Shown in pieces: positions 23,213 through 31,126 of a stretch of 38,072 nucleotides of DNA. Source of the DNA: an uncultured Oscillospiraceae bacterium (GTDB lineage Bacteria > Bacillota > Clostridia > Oscillospirales > Oscillospiraceae). Positions within the stretch are counted from its first letter, which is position 1; each line of letters opens with the position of its first letter. Location: positions 1 through 38,072 of the forward strand of contig CATABD010000018.1 of the NCBI GenBank assembly GCA_949494735.1, written 5' to 3'. The position numbers and the translations under genes were made by a program. Under the pieces are notes generated by a model, which saw only the letters and a program-made list of their open reading frames with translations, searched no databases and was not told where the DNA came from.

Positions 23213-23713
23213 ATGTTTTACGCGATCCTGGCCGCCGCGCTGGTGGTCCTAGACCAAATCGTCAAATACCTGGTGCGCGCCCACATCCCCCTGGGCGGGG
23301 CCGTCCCCTTCATCCCGTATCTGCTGGAGCTGACCTATGTGCAGAACACCGGGGCGGCCTTTTCCCTACTGCGCCAGCACACCTGGCTGCTTACCCTCAC
23401 CTCCGCCGCGGTGGTGCTGGTCATGTGCCGGCTCATTTTAACGGGCTTCTTTCGAAACCGGCTGGGGCTGTTTTCCGCCGCCCTGGTGCTGGCGGGGGGG
23501 GTGGGCAACCTCATCGACCGGGCGGTGTTCGGCTTTGTCACCGACATGTTCAAAACCACCTTCATAGACTTCGCCGTGTTCAACGTGGCCGACTGCTGCA
23601 TCACCGTAGGGGTGCCCCTGCTGTTTTTGTATGTGCTGCTGTATATGGGCAAGGACGAAAAAAAGGAGGGCGGGGCCGATGACGCAGCCCAGCTTCCCCC
23701 TGACGGTCAGTGA
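23213..23713 (+). CDS. lspA: Prolipoprotein signal peptidase II
   Basis: A 166-residue polytopic membrane aspartyl protease that cleaves signal peptides of lipidated prolipoproteins. Four membrane helices are visible. Conserved segments are DQIVKYLVR (14-22), NTGAAFSLL (45-53), GGVGNLIDR with catalytic D102, and FNVADCCI with catalytic D127. The C terminus is a charged cytoplasmic tail. The ATG at 23213 is preferred to an upstream in-frame start inside the previous gene. It overlaps the pseudouridine synthase gene by 35 nt, the common lspA-rluD arrangement. Confidence 0.97.
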   Translation: MFYAILAAALVVLDQIVKYLVRAHIPLGGAVPFIPYLLELTYVQNTGAAFSLLRQHTWLLTLTSAAVVLVMCRLILTGFFRNRLGLFSAALVLAGGVGNLIDRAVFGFVTDMFKTTFIDFAVFNVADCCITVGVPLLFLYVLLYMGKDEKKEGGADDAAQLPPDGQ

Positions 23714-24590
23714 GCCGGGGCGGGCGGACGCGGTGCTGTCCGCCGCCCTGGACGGGCTCACCCGCTCCGCCGCCCAGCGGTGGCTGGAGGAGGGGCGGGT
23801 CACCCTGGGGGGGAGGGCGCTGAAGAAAAACGCCCGCCTCCAGCCGGGGGACGAGGTGCGCATTACCCCGCCCCAGCCGGAGCCTATCGACATCACGCCC
23901 CAGGACATTCCCCTGGACGTGGCCTATGAGGACGGCGACGTCATCGTGGTGAACAAGCCCGTGGGGATGGTGGTCCACCCCGCGCCGGGCCATCCGGACG
24001 GCACGCTGGTCAACGCCCTGTTATACCACTGCAAAAGTTCGCTCTCCGGGATCAACGGGGCGCTGCGCCCCGGCATTGTCCACCGCATCGACCGGGACAC
24101 CTCGGGGCTTATCATCGCGGCGAAAAACGACCGGGCCCACCTGGCCCTGGCCGCCCAGCTCCAGGACCACTCCCTGTTCCGGCTGTACCACGCCGTGGCG
24201 GTGGGAGGCTTCAAGGAGGGCAGCGGCACGGTGTCCGCCCCCATCGGGCGGCACCGCACAGACCGCAAGCGGATGGCCGTCACCCCCGATGGCCGGGAGG
24301 CGGTGACCCACTGGCAGGTGGTTGACACGCAAAACGGCCACAGCCACATCACCTGCCGCCTGGAGACGGGCCGCACCCACCAGATCCGGGTGCACATGGC
24401 CTATCTCGGCCACCCCCTGCTGGGGGACACGGTGTACGGGGCCAAAAGGCCCGTGCCCGGGCTGGCGGGGCAGTGCCTCCACGCGGCGCGGCTCACCTTC
24501 ACCCACCCCGCCACCGGGGAACGGGTGGAGGTGGAGGCCCCCCTGCCGGGGTGGTTTGAGGCGGTTTTGAAGCGGTACGGGCTGGAGTAG
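23679..24590 (+). CDS. RluA/RluD family pseudouridine synthase
   Basis: A 303-residue rRNA (or tRNA) uridine isomerase. The N-terminal S4 RNA-binding domain is at about 12-70 (RADAVLSAAL, RVTLGGRALKKN). The catalytic domain contains the RluA-family signature HRIDRDTSG at 135-143, with the catalytic Asp at 138, and later CRLETGRTHQIRVH. The downstream position relative to lspA and the S4 domain favour an RluD-like enzyme (YlyB in Bacillus), probably acting on 23S rRNA. The ATG at 23679 follows AAGGAGGG and overlaps lspA, indicating coupled translation. Confidence 0.95.
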   Translation: MTQPSFPLTVSEPGRADAVLSAALDGLTRSAAQRWLEEGRVTLGGRALKKNARLQPGDEVRITPPQPEPIDITPQDIPLDVAYEDGDVIVVNKPVGMVVHPAPGHPDGTLVNALLYHCKSSLSGINGALRPGIVHRIDRDTSGLIIAAKNDRAHLALAAQLQDHSLFRLYHAVAVGGFKEGSGTVSAPIGRHRTDRKRMAVTPDGREAVTHWQVVDTQNGHSHITCRLETGRTHQIRVHMAYLGHPLLGDTVYGAKRPVPGLAGQCLHAARLTFTHPATGERVEVEAPLPGWFEAVLKRYGLE

Positions 24591-24606
24591 CGCGGAGGAG
24601 GACGGT

Positions 24607-24846
24607 ATGGACTTTAAAAAAAGAAAAATGCTGATGAACGCCCTGAATGTGGCCGCGGCGGGGCTGATGGTGTGGCAGCTGGTGCGGTTTTCCGCCGTGA
24701 CATTCTGGATCTCGCTTGCCTTCGTGGCGGCTGCCATCGCCGCCAACCGGGTACTGTGGCGCTGCCCCCACTGCGGGGAACACCTGGGGGTGGGAGTGGG
24801 GGATGTCTGCCCCCGGTGCGGCAAACGGCTGGACGGGGGACAATAG
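24607..24846 (+). CDS. Small zinc-ribbon membrane protein (first tandem copy)
   Basis: A 79-residue protein with two adjacent hydrophobic helices (about 10-28 and 32-49) followed by a C-terminal treble-clef/zinc-ribbon: CPHCGEHLG...CPRCGKRLD, four cysteines in CxxC-x(n)-CxxC. It is expected to sit in the membrane with the zinc ribbon in the cytoplasm. The next gene encodes a same-length paralogue. The ATG follows GGAGGAGG, 16 bp after the pseudouridine synthase gene. Function unknown. Confidence 0.85.
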   Translation: MDFKKRKMLMNALNVAAAGLMVWQLVRFSAVTFWISLAFVAAAIAANRVLWRCPHCGEHLGVGVGDVCPRCGKRLDGGQ

Positions 24847-24886
24847 GCGGGCAAACCGCCGCGGCGCGGCAAAAGGAGGCGGGCTT

Positions 24887-25126
24887 GTGAAGCTCCAAAG
24901 GGCAAAGCGGGTGATGTGGGGGCTGTTCGGGGCCATGGGGGCGTCCATGATACTGGCCGGGGTGCTGGGCAGTATGCCGCTGGCCCTGCTGTCGGCCATC
25001 CTCCTGCTGGCCTTCATCCGCTACAGCTTTTCCCACTGGCGCTGCCCCCACTGCGGCGAATACCTGGGGCGGGTGGGCAAGGGCATCCAGCTGTGCCCCT
25101 ATTGCCATGAACGGCTGGACAAATAA
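24887..25126 (+). CDS. Small zinc-ribbon membrane protein (second tandem copy)
   Basis: Also 79 residues, with the same plan as its upstream neighbour: short basic N terminus, two hydrophobic helices (VMWGLFGAMGASMILAGVLG; ALLSAILLLAFIRYSF) and the ribbon CPHCGEYLG...CPYCHERLD. The WRCPHCGE stretch is shared with the first copy, pointing to a tandem duplication followed by divergence of the helices. The start is a GTG at 24887 with AAAAGGAGG upstream; a longer frame starting at 24716 overlaps the first copy and is spurious. Function unknown. Confidence 0.83.
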   Translation: MKLQRAKRVMWGLFGAMGASMILAGVLGSMPLALLSAILLLAFIRYSFSHWRCPHCGEYLGRVGKGIQLCPYCHERLDK

Positions 25127-25138
25127 GAACCTGGGATA

Positions 25139-25235
25139 GCCGGGGGATTTCCCCGTCAGACAAGGCAAATTTTCGCAGGAATCATTGTGTTTATTTCAAG
25201 AAAATTTTACGCGGCATGGCGGGGAAAGGCCCGGC
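25139..25235 (+). repeat. ~95-nt conserved structured element, copy A (before ldh)
   Basis: This stretch matches 28745-28651 (minus strand) over its whole length. It has a strongly conserved core (CAGGAATCATTGT and TTTATTTCAAGAAA; copy B has CGGGAATAATTGT) and flanking arms TTTCCCCGTC / GGCGGGGAAA that pair over 10 bp here. Outer GCCGGG/CCCGGC can extend the stem. The element lies between a zinc-ribbon gene and ldh, oriented like ldh. It may be a structured leader RNA or a small non-autonomous repeat. Confidence 0.72.
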
Positions 25236-25275
25236 CAGGCGGTGAACTGAGGTTGTGAATACAGGTTCCAGGCAT

Positions 25276-25324
25276 AACCCCTTCTGTTTCGGGCACACTA
25301 CCAAAAAACAGAAGGGGTTTTTCC
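25276..25324 (+). promoter_or_regulatory. Hairpin that masks the ldh ribosome site / possible attenuator
   Basis: A 14-bp perfect stem (25276-25289 / 25306-25319) is followed by T residues and then CC-TATG, so it looks like an intrinsic terminator placed 6 nt before the ldh start. The only purine-rich ribosome site, GAAGGGG, lies in the 3' arm. It could stop read-through from upstream or control ldh by attenuation or SD masking. Confidence 0.7.
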
Positions 25325-25325
25325 T

Positions 25326-26273
25326 ATGCTCAACCATCGAAAGGCCGCCGTCATCGGCTGCGGCTTTGTGGGTTCCTCCATCGCCTTCAGCCTCATCCAG
25401 CGGGGGCTGTTCAGCGAGCTGGTGCTCATCGACGCCAACCAGGACAAGGCCGTGGGCGAGGCCATGGATTTAAGCCACGGCCTGCCCTATATCGCCGCCA
25501 TGGACGTACACGCCGGGGGCTACGACGACCTGAGCGACTGCGCCCTCATCGTGGTCACCGCCGGGGCCAACCAGAAGCCCGGCCAGACCCGGCTGGAGCT
25601 CATCGGCCAGAACGTGTCCATCCTGAATTCCATCATCCCCCAGATCACCGCCCGGCCCTTTGAGGGCATCCTGCTCATCGTGTCCAACCCGGTGGACGTG
25701 CTCACCTACGCCGCCTTCCGCATCTCCGGCTACCCCGCCCACCGGGTGATGGGCTCGGGCACGGTGCTGGACTCTGCCCGCCTGCGCTACCTGCTGGGGG
25801 AGCACCTGAAGGTGGACAGCCGGTCCATCCACGCCGTCATCGTGGGCGAGCACGGGGACAGCGAGCTGGCCGTTTGGAGCGGGGCCAACGTGTCCGGCGT
25901 GCCGCTGGACGACTTCTGCGCCATGCGGGGCCACACCAACCACCGCAAGGCGGAGCAGCGCATCTATGAGGACGTGCGGGACAGCGCCTATGAGATCATC
26001 AAGCGCAAGGGTGCCACCTATTACGGCATCGCCATGGCGGTGGCCCGGATCGCCGAGTGCGTCATGAAGGACGAGCGGGCCATCCTGCCCGTGTCGGTGG
26101 TGCTGGGGGGCCAGTACGGGCTGCGGGACCTGGCGCTGTCCATCCCGTCCATTGTGGGACGGCGGGGGGTGGAGCAGATTCTGGAGATCCCCCTGGCCGA
26201 CGGCGAGCGGGAGGCGCTGAACGCCTCCGCCGGGCAGCTTCAGGAGGTCATCAGAGAATTGAACCTGCCGTAG
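25326..26273 (+). CDS. ldh: L-lactate dehydrogenase
   Basis: A 315-residue NAD-dependent enzyme reducing pyruvate to L-lactate in fermentation. The Rossmann motif GCGFVGSSIA is at 11-20. Substrate-specificity Gln83 sits in ANQKPGQTR, which favours lactate over malate dehydrogenase (that family has Arg here). Arg89, Asp149/Arg152 (LDSARLR) and the catalytic His176 in GEHGDSE are all present. The ATG at 25326 has its ribosome site buried in a hairpin. Transcribed towards the convergent M56 gene. Confidence 0.95.
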   Translation: MLNHRKAAVIGCGFVGSSIAFSLIQRGLFSELVLIDANQDKAVGEAMDLSHGLPYIAAMDVHAGGYDDLSDCALIVVTAGANQKPGQTRLELIGQNVSILNSIIPQITARPFEGILLIVSNPVDVLTYAAFRISGYPAHRVMGSGTVLDSARLRYLLGEHLKVDSRSIHAVIVGEHGDSELAVWSGANVSGVPLDDFCAMRGHTNHRKAEQRIYEDVRDSAYEIIKRKGATYYGIAMAVARIAECVMKDERAILPVSVVLGGQYGLRDLALSIPSIVGRRGVEQILEIPLADGEREALNASAGQLQEVIRELNLP

Positions 26274-26274
26274 C

Positions 26275-26350
26275 GGGAAGCGCAGAGCCGTCGCGAACAG
26301 GCGAAGCGTGACAACGGGAAGCGCAGAGCCGTCGTGAGCAGCGCGGATGG
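26275..26350 (+). repeat. Mosaic intergenic repeat, copy f
   Basis: Two tandem units of GGGAAGCGCAGAGCCGTCG followed by the CGAACAG/TGAGCAG variants and GCGTGACAAC. The module at 26289-26308 is identical to the inverse of 6878-6897. It fills the space after ldh. Confidence 0.65.
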
Positions 26351-26391
26351 ACGCGCCCCGGCCCGCAAACCGTACAGGTTGGCATAAAGAA

Positions 26392-26413
26392 GCCCCCGGC
26401 TCACGCCGGGGGC
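26392..26413. terminator. Terminator between convergent ldh and M56 genes
   Basis: A 9-bp GC stem (26392-26400 / 26405-26413) with a TCAC loop; on the minus strand TTCTTTAT follows, suiting the M56 gene. The plus-strand tail is weak. Confidence 0.7.
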
Positions 26414-26437
26414 CTTGCTGTTACTGCGAAAGGCGGG

Positions 26438-28231
26438 TTAGGGCGCGGCGGAGGGCACGGGTTCCAGCTCCGGGTGGAGGATGGTATACGCCTCGGGGGC
26501 CTTGTCCACGAACTGGACGCTGTCGTGGGTGTGGGGACCTGTCTTGTCACAGCTGGAGCGGGCGCACAGCAGGCCGGGATTCTCCCGGTATATCCGCACC
26601 ACCTTGCCGTCCAGGTGGAAGTGGTCGTAGGGCACAGCGCAGTCCTCCGCCTGGCAGGGCGCATACGTTCCGCTGGAAGTCCGCACGGGGGGCTCTGCCG
26701 TCACAGGCTGGATATCCGTGGTTACAGACTGGATATCAACGCAGCCATCCTCACTGCAGCCCGCGTTTACGGTGTATTGGCAGCTGTACAAGCAATCCGA
26801 GCAAGTGTGGCTGAAGATAAAGTGGTGCTGGCTGGGGTCCGGCGCGCTGTGGTCGGCCTCCACATAGCTGCCCCCTCCAAAGGCGGGGTTGTCGTCCTCC
26901 CCCGCCCGCACAAAGGTGAAGCTGTGGGGTTCTTCCGTCCGCTCGACGGAGGTGACAAACGCGTCCTCACAATCAAAGCACCATTCGAGGAAGACTTGGA
27001 TTTTTGTATGGGCAGCTTCCGTGGCGGATCGGAAGGAGTAGGCGACCCCCGCGTCCCTGTAGTGCAGGTGGGGACAGGAGGAGTGTTCCGGAGAGCTTGC
27101 GGGTTCACCGTTGAATTCCTCCCCATCAATGCGGCAGAGGAGGTCAGCTATCCTATCGGATGCCTCGTCGGGCAGCGGCGTATCGGTGATTTTCACCCGG
27201 ATGCCAGCTGGGCCGGACGGTCTGCCGGCGCTGTCTGTGGGCGACGGGGCGGGGGTGGGCTTCGCAGGGCCGGCGGCAAGGGCGGCGGTAACGGCCAGCA
27301 CCAGCGCCAGGGATAAAACCGCGCCTAAAATGGTGGTTTTCTTGAATTTCATAACGGATAGAATCCTTTCCTCGGTCAGTTTCCGACCGAACGTGTGAGA
27401 GAAGGGGGCACCTTCCCCCTGGGTGGCAAGGGATACCAGGGCACGGGCGTAGTCCGCCCGCCTGTCCGCCCCCAGCCGGTTCACCGCCGCCCGGTCGCAG
27501 GCCAGCTCGATATCCCGCCGCAAAAGCCGGGACATGAGCCACACCGCCGGGTTCCACCAGTGGACGGCGAGGGCCAGCGCCATGGCGTAGTGCCACAGGT
27601 TGTCCCGCCGGGCGGCGTGCACCCCCTCGTGGGCCAGCACGCAGTCCAGCTCCACCCCGGAGAGGCCGGGGGGAAGCACCACCGTGGGCTTTACCGCGCC
27701 GAAGGTGAGGGGCGCGCCGTCCACCACGCCCTCCCGCAGGCGGGCGCACTTGGGCAGGGGGAAATAGCGGGGGTCGGGCCGGGGGATGGGGATGGCGCAT
27801 TCCACCGCCCGGCGGGTGCGCCGCCAACTGAGGACATAGCGCAGGGCCAGCGCCAGCCCCGCCGCCAGCGCCATGCCCGCATAGATCACCAGATACACCA
27901 GGCCCGCCGCCAGCCAGACGGCGGCAAGAACCATTTCCCAGGGAAAGGCTGGGGCGGCGGGCTGGGGGGCGGGAGCTGGGGCGGCAGGGACGGTTTGGAC
28001 AGGGCTGGATACCTGCGGCGTTTGGGCAGGCTGGGGCGCGGGCCCGGCCAGCAGCCCCCAGAGGGAAAGGGCGCTCCCGGGGGCGGCGGGGGCGAGCAGG
28101 CGGAGCAGGCAAAGGGCCCACAGCGCCAGCCGGGCCCCGGGAGGGAAGCGGCCCTTCAAAATCCGGCGCAGAAGGGACGCGGCCAGAATCAGCGCCGTGC
28201 CATACAGGGCGTTTTGCAGCAGCTGGGCCAT
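26438..28231 (-). CDS. M56-family (BlaR1-like) sensor metallopeptidase with Cys/His-rich extracellular tail
   Basis: A 597-residue membrane zinc protease that pairs with the adjacent BlaI repressor. TM segments lie near 8-20, 35-60, 98-130 and 300-320. The cytoplasmic protease domain has HEGVH at 201-205 and E242 (IELACDRA) as third ligand. After the last TM the ~275-residue outer part is not a penicillin-binding domain: it is Cys/His rich (C386-PHLHY, C418/C421, C477/C480/C484, C492/C497, C526/C531 with HFH, C556/C561 with HTH). The ligand is unknown; a metal or redox signal is possible. The ATG at 28229-28231 uses an SD inside the end of blaI. Confidence 0.92.
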   Translation of the reverse strand: MAQLLQNALYGTALILAASLLRRILKGRFPPGARLALWALCLLRLLAPAAPGSALSLWGLLAGPAPQPAQTPQVSSPVQTVPAAPAPAPQPAAPAFPWEMVLAAVWLAAGLVYLVIYAGMALAAGLALALRYVLSWRRTRRAVECAIPIPRPDPRYFPLPKCARLREGVVDGAPLTFGAVKPTVVLPPGLSGVELDCVLAHEGVHAARRDNLWHYAMALALAVHWWNPAVWLMSRLLRRDIELACDRAAVNRLGADRRADYARALVSLATQGEGAPFSHTFGRKLTEERILSVMKFKKTTILGAVLSLALVLAVTAALAAGPAKPTPAPSPTDSAGRPSGPAGIRVKITDTPLPDEASDRIADLLCRIDGEEFNGEPASSPEHSSCPHLHYRDAGVAYSFRSATEAAHTKIQVFLEWCFDCEDAFVTSVERTEEPHSFTFVRAGEDDNPAFGGGSYVEADHSAPDPSQHHFIFSHTCSDCLYSCQYTVNAGCSEDGCVDIQSVTTDIQPVTAEPPVRTSSGTYAPCQAEDCAVPYDHFHLDGKVVRIYRENPGLLCARSSCDKTGPHTHDSVQFVDKAPEAYTILHPELEPVPSAAP

Positions 28232-28235
28232 ATGC

Positions 28236-28598
28236 TCACCTCGTTTCCAGCGTTTCAATCAAGGCCCGGAGCTGGGCGGCCTGGGCCGGGGTGAGATCCT
28301 TTTCGGCGAGGAAGGCGGAGAGGAACTGGGCTTTGGAGCCGCCGAACAGCCGGGTGATGAGGCTGTCCGTCTCCTGACGCTGGACCTCCCGGCGGGTGAT
28401 GAGCGGCGCGCAGACAAAGCCGGGGTCGGACCGGGCCACAGCCCCCTTGTCGATGAGCTTTTTGATGACGGTGTAGGTGGTGTTGCGGTTCCAGCCGCAG
28501 GACGCCCCCAGCCGCTTGGCCAGCGCGCCCGCGGACAGCGGCCCGTCCGCCCACAGCGGCTCCATCACCTTCAGCTCCGAGTCGTACAGCTTTTCCAT
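28236..28598 (-). CDS. BlaI/MecI/CopY-family transcriptional repressor
   Basis: A 120-residue winged-helix repressor. The DNA-binding domain covers about 1-75 (LYDSELKVMEPLW, SAGALAKRLG, NRNTTYTVIKKLIDKGAV, then the wing). The C-terminal dimerisation helix region contains the usual site for proteolysis by the partner M56 protease. The ATG at 28596-28598 follows AAGGAGG. It lies 4 bp upstream of the M56 gene, so both are transcribed from the operator-bearing promoter at 28827-28855. Expected: repressor cleaved or released after the M56 sensor is activated. Confidence 0.93.
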   Translation of the reverse strand: MEKLYDSELKVMEPLWADGPLSAGALAKRLGASCGWNRNTTYTVIKKLIDKGAVARSDPGFVCAPLITRREVQRQETDSLITRLFGGSKAQFLSAFLAEKDLTPAQAAQLRALIETLETR

Positions 28599-28650
28599 GG
28601 GTATGACCTCCTTCTGAGCGCCTGTTACAAATCTCTCAAAACGCCATTTG

Positions 28651-28745
28651 CCGGCTCTTTTCCCGCCGTGCTTCATTGGGCTTTCTTGAAATAAATACAA
28701 TTATTCCCGCGAAATCCCGCCTCGCCTGACGGAAATTCCTTCGTC
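28651..28745 (-). repeat. ~95-nt conserved structured element, copy B (blaI leader)
   Basis: Second copy of the element at 25139-25235, oriented like blaI and located inside its predicted 5' UTR, ending about 52 nt before the start. The outer arms TTTCCGTC / GGCGGGAAA still pair (one bulged G), although shorter than in copy A, and the AT-rich core is well kept. Confidence 0.72.
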
Positions 28746-28800
28746 AACTGACATTTTTCGAGATATTAAACAGGCTCTGTGCGCCGGGAAGCGCAAAGTG

Positions 28801-28814
28801 ACTATTGCAATAGT
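28801..28814 (-). promoter_or_regulatory. BlaI-type operator 1
   Basis: A perfect 14-bp palindrome ACTATTGCAATAGT, lying at about +6 to +19 of the blaI transcript. Confidence 0.75.
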
Positions 28815-28826
28815 AATCCCAAAAAG

Positions 28827-28855
28827 ATACTATCACAATAGTCACTTAATGTCAA
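28827..28855 (-). promoter_or_regulatory. Promoter of the blaI-M56 operon
   Basis: The minus strand has perfect TTGACA (28855-28850), 17-nt spacer, TAGTAT (28832-28827). Operator 2 lies in the spacer and -10; operator 1 just after the start. Confidence 0.8.
28829..28842 (-). promoter_or_regulatory. BlaI-type operator 2
   Basis: An imperfect copy of operator 1 (minus strand ACTATTGTGATAGT), centred 28 bp upstream of it and overlapping the -10. Two dyads across one promoter is the usual BlaI/MecI arrangement. Confidence 0.75.
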
Positions 28856-28874
28856 ACAAATTTTTAAGCGGGGC

Positions 28875-30902
28875 TCACCTGATATGGAAGCGGCCGATGA
28901 GGCCGTTCAGGGCGCGGGCCTGGCCGGACAGTTCCTTGGACACCGCGGCGCTGCGCTCGGCGGCGGAGGAGTTGGCCTGCACCACGGCGGAGATCTCCTT
29001 GATGCCGTTTTCCACCAGCGAAATCATCTGGGACTGCTGGACGCTGGCGGCGGCGATCTCGTCCATAAGGGCCTTGATGGACGAGATACAGTCGCCGATG
29101 ACATGCATGGCAGATACGGCCTGGTCGGTGGAGTCCGTGCCGGTTTTGACGTCCTGGATGGAGCGGTTGATGAGGCTGTTGGTATTCTGGGCGGCCTGGG
29201 CGGACCGGGCGGCCAGGGTGCGCACCTCGTCGGCCACCACGGAGAAGCCCTTGCCGGCGTTCCCCGCCCGGGCGGCCTCCACCGCGGCGTTCAGGGCCAG
29301 TATGTTGGTCTGGAAGGCGATGTCCTCAATGGTTTTGATGATGGTGCCGATCTGGGCGGAGGACTGGTCGATGTTATGGGTGGCGGTGAGCAGCTGGTCC
29401 ATCTTGGCGTCCGCCTCGTCGGCGTAGCCGGTGGCCTTGGCCACCAGGTCGCTGGCGCTGCCGCAGCGCACGGTGCTGGCCTGGAGCTGGGAGGTGATTT
29501 CAGTCACATGGGACACCAGGGCGTTGACGGAGGCGGCCTGCTCCACGGTGCCTTGGGAGAGGGTCTGGGCGTCGGAGGAAACCCGGTCCGCGCTGGCGTC
29601 CACCTGGCCCGCCACCTGGGTGATGTCCCGGATGACGGCTGTGAGGTTGGAGCGGATGGAGTTCAGGCTCTCGGACAGGGTGCGGAAGTCGCCGATGTAC
29701 AGGTGCTGGTTTTCCTCCACGTCCACGGTGAAGTCGCCCCCGGCCATTTGGCCCAGGATGCGGCTCACGTCGTCGATGGTCTCACGCAGGGCGCCGCATA
29801 CCCGGTGGGTGGTCTGGGCGATCATGCCGATCTCATCGGAGCGGCTGTAGAATACCTCCAGTTCCCGGTCGGCGGACAGGTTCAGATCCCCCAGCCGCCC
29901 GATGGCCTGCTCCACCGCCATGAGCTCCCGCCCCTCCCGGCGGAGGATGAGCAGGGTGATGAGGATGATGGCGGCGGCCATCATGGCGCACAGCGCCCCC
30001 ACCAGCACCCGCACGGTGGTCACGGAGCCATAGACCTGGGCCGCGTTGTTGCGCACCATAAAGACCCAGCCCCGGTCCATCAGGTATTTATAGACCACCA
30101 GCTGGTTGGTGCCGTTTTCGTCCCGATAGGAGTGGGTGCTGGCCTGGGTGCTGCCGTCCGAACGGATGCGTTGGAGGATCTCCTGGTATCCGGGATCAGT
30201 GGTGACGGTGTTGAGCAGCTCGCCGTCCTGGTGGTAGAGGTATACGCCTGTGTCCACGTTCAAAAACACATATTCGCTGTTAGGCAGGCCCTGGATATCC
30301 AGGTTGAGCAGGGCGTCCATAAGGCGGCTGGCGTACACCCCGGCCCCCACGTAGCCAATGCACCGCTGTCCGTCAAAAATAGGGCTGTACATGGATAAAA
30401 TCATACTGCCGGTGCCGGGGGACTCCATAATGCCCAGGTTGGTCAGCGACCGGGTGGCCAGGATGGTGTCCTGGAAGGATTTCAGCGAGTCCCCCGTCCG
30501 GGTGGTGATGCCGATGGCGCCCTGGGAGGTGTGGGTGAGCACATAGGTGTCCGGGGTGGCGATGTACAATCCCTCGAAAATGCCCTTGAGGCCGGCAAAG
30601 TCCTCGGTGTACTGCTGGGCCCGCGCAAGCAGCTCGGGGTTTTCCGGGTCCAGCAGGAGCGCCCGGACCTCGCCGCCCAATGCGAAAGCGGAGACGTATT
30701 CTTCGGCGGAGGCCACATATTCGTCAATGATGGACGCGCGGGACTCCACGGCGTCTGTCATCTGGTTGGTGATGTCGCTCTTGACCATGGCGGCGGTGTT
30801 GGTGGACACCACGATCCAGAGCAGCAGCATCCCGGCCAGGGTGATGGCGGTGGTGATGATGCCGATGCGTGAGGCAAGCCGTTTGTTAATCAGGAATTTC
30901 AT
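28875..30902 (-). CDS. Methyl-accepting chemotaxis protein with dCache-type sensor
   Basis: A 675-residue transmembrane chemoreceptor that signals to CheA/CheW. TM1 is at about 13-33, a periplasm-facing ~255-residue dCache-like sensor at 35-290 ([21 protein letters not shown], later [14 protein letters not shown]), TM2 at ~293-315 and HAMP to ~375. The cytoplasmic coiled coil carries the highly conserved hairpin tip [20 protein letters not shown] near 548-600. The ATG at 30900-30902 follows GGAGGAG. No chemotaxis or flagellar genes lie in the window, so it is an orphan receptor with its own promoter. Ligand unknown; dCache domains often bind amino acids. Confidence 0.95.
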   Translation of the reverse strand: MKFLINKRLASRIGIITTAITLAGMLLLWIVVSTNTAAMVKSDITNQMTDAVESRASIIDEYVASAEEYVSAFALGGEVRALLLDPENPELLARAQQYTEDFAGLKGIFEGLYIATPDTYVLTHTSQGAIGITTRTGDSLKSFQDTILATRSLTNLGIMESPGTGSMILSMYSPIFDGQRCIGYVGAGVYASRLMDALLNLDIQGLPNSEYVFLNVDTGVYLYHQDGELLNTVTTDPGYQEILQRIRSDGSTQASTHSYRDENGTNQLVVYKYLMDRGWVFMVRNNAAQVYGSVTTVRVLVGALCAMMAAAIILITLLILRREGRELMAVEQAIGRLGDLNLSADRELEVFYSRSDEIGMIAQTTHRVCGALRETIDDVSRILGQMAGGDFTVDVEENQHLYIGDFRTLSESLNSIRSNLTAVIRDITQVAGQVDASADRVSSDAQTLSQGTVEQAASVNALVSHVTEITSQLQASTVRCGSASDLVAKATGYADEADAKMDQLLTATHNIDQSSAQIGTIIKTIEDIAFQTNILALNAAVEAARAGNAGKGFSVVADEVRTLAARSAQAAQNTNSLINRSIQDVKTGTDSTDQAVSAMHVIGDCISSIKALMDEIAAASVQQSQMISLVENGIKEISAVVQANSSAAERSAAVSKELSGQARALNGLIGRFHIR

Positions 30903-31007
30903 AAAGATCTCCTCCGCAGAAAAAGGTTTTGGGAATGGTCCGCTTTGTCTGCCGAATGACTTCCCTGTATGCCGCGCCGGGGTTTCCCCGCAGCGTGGCG
31001 GCCTTTT

Positions 31008-31036
31008 ATTATAACATGGCGGAGGGCCGGTGTCCA
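31008..31036 (-). promoter_or_regulatory. Sigma-A promoter of the chemoreceptor gene
   Basis: The minus strand has TGGACA (31036-31031), 17-nt spacer, perfect TATAAT (31013-31008), giving a ~100-nt leader. Confidence 0.83.
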
Positions 31037-31073
31037 GATACCGCTTTCTTGAAAATGCCCGCCGGAACAGGAA

Positions 31074-31100
31074 GCGGGTGGGTAACAAGTACCCACCCGC
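31074..31100 (-). terminator. Probable terminator after pnp
   Basis: An 11-bp perfect stem (31074-31084 / 31090-31100) with a 5-nt loop, 26 nt past the pnp stop. The T-tract on the minus strand is weak. A 7-bp GTAAAGT/ACTTTAC hairpin overlaps the pnp stop. Confidence 0.62.
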
Positions 31101-31126
31101 TGTAAAACATATCCGTGTAAAGTGTG

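Noticed and set aside
25255..25473. Leader peptide frame starting at GTG 25255 before ldh
   Set aside because: It overlaps the hairpin and the ldh start in another frame with no suitably spaced ribosome site.
25326..26273. Malate dehydrogenase as the identity of the dehydrogenase
   Set aside because: The specificity residue is Gln (ANQKPGQTR), as in lactate dehydrogenases, rather than Arg.
25139..28745. A 3.6-kb mobile unit bounded by inverted copies of the 95-nt element
   Set aside because: The copies are inverted relative to each other and enclose ldh, M56 and blaI, but there is no transposase, no target duplication that I can see, and each copy sits in leader position to a gene. Separate leader elements explain it better.
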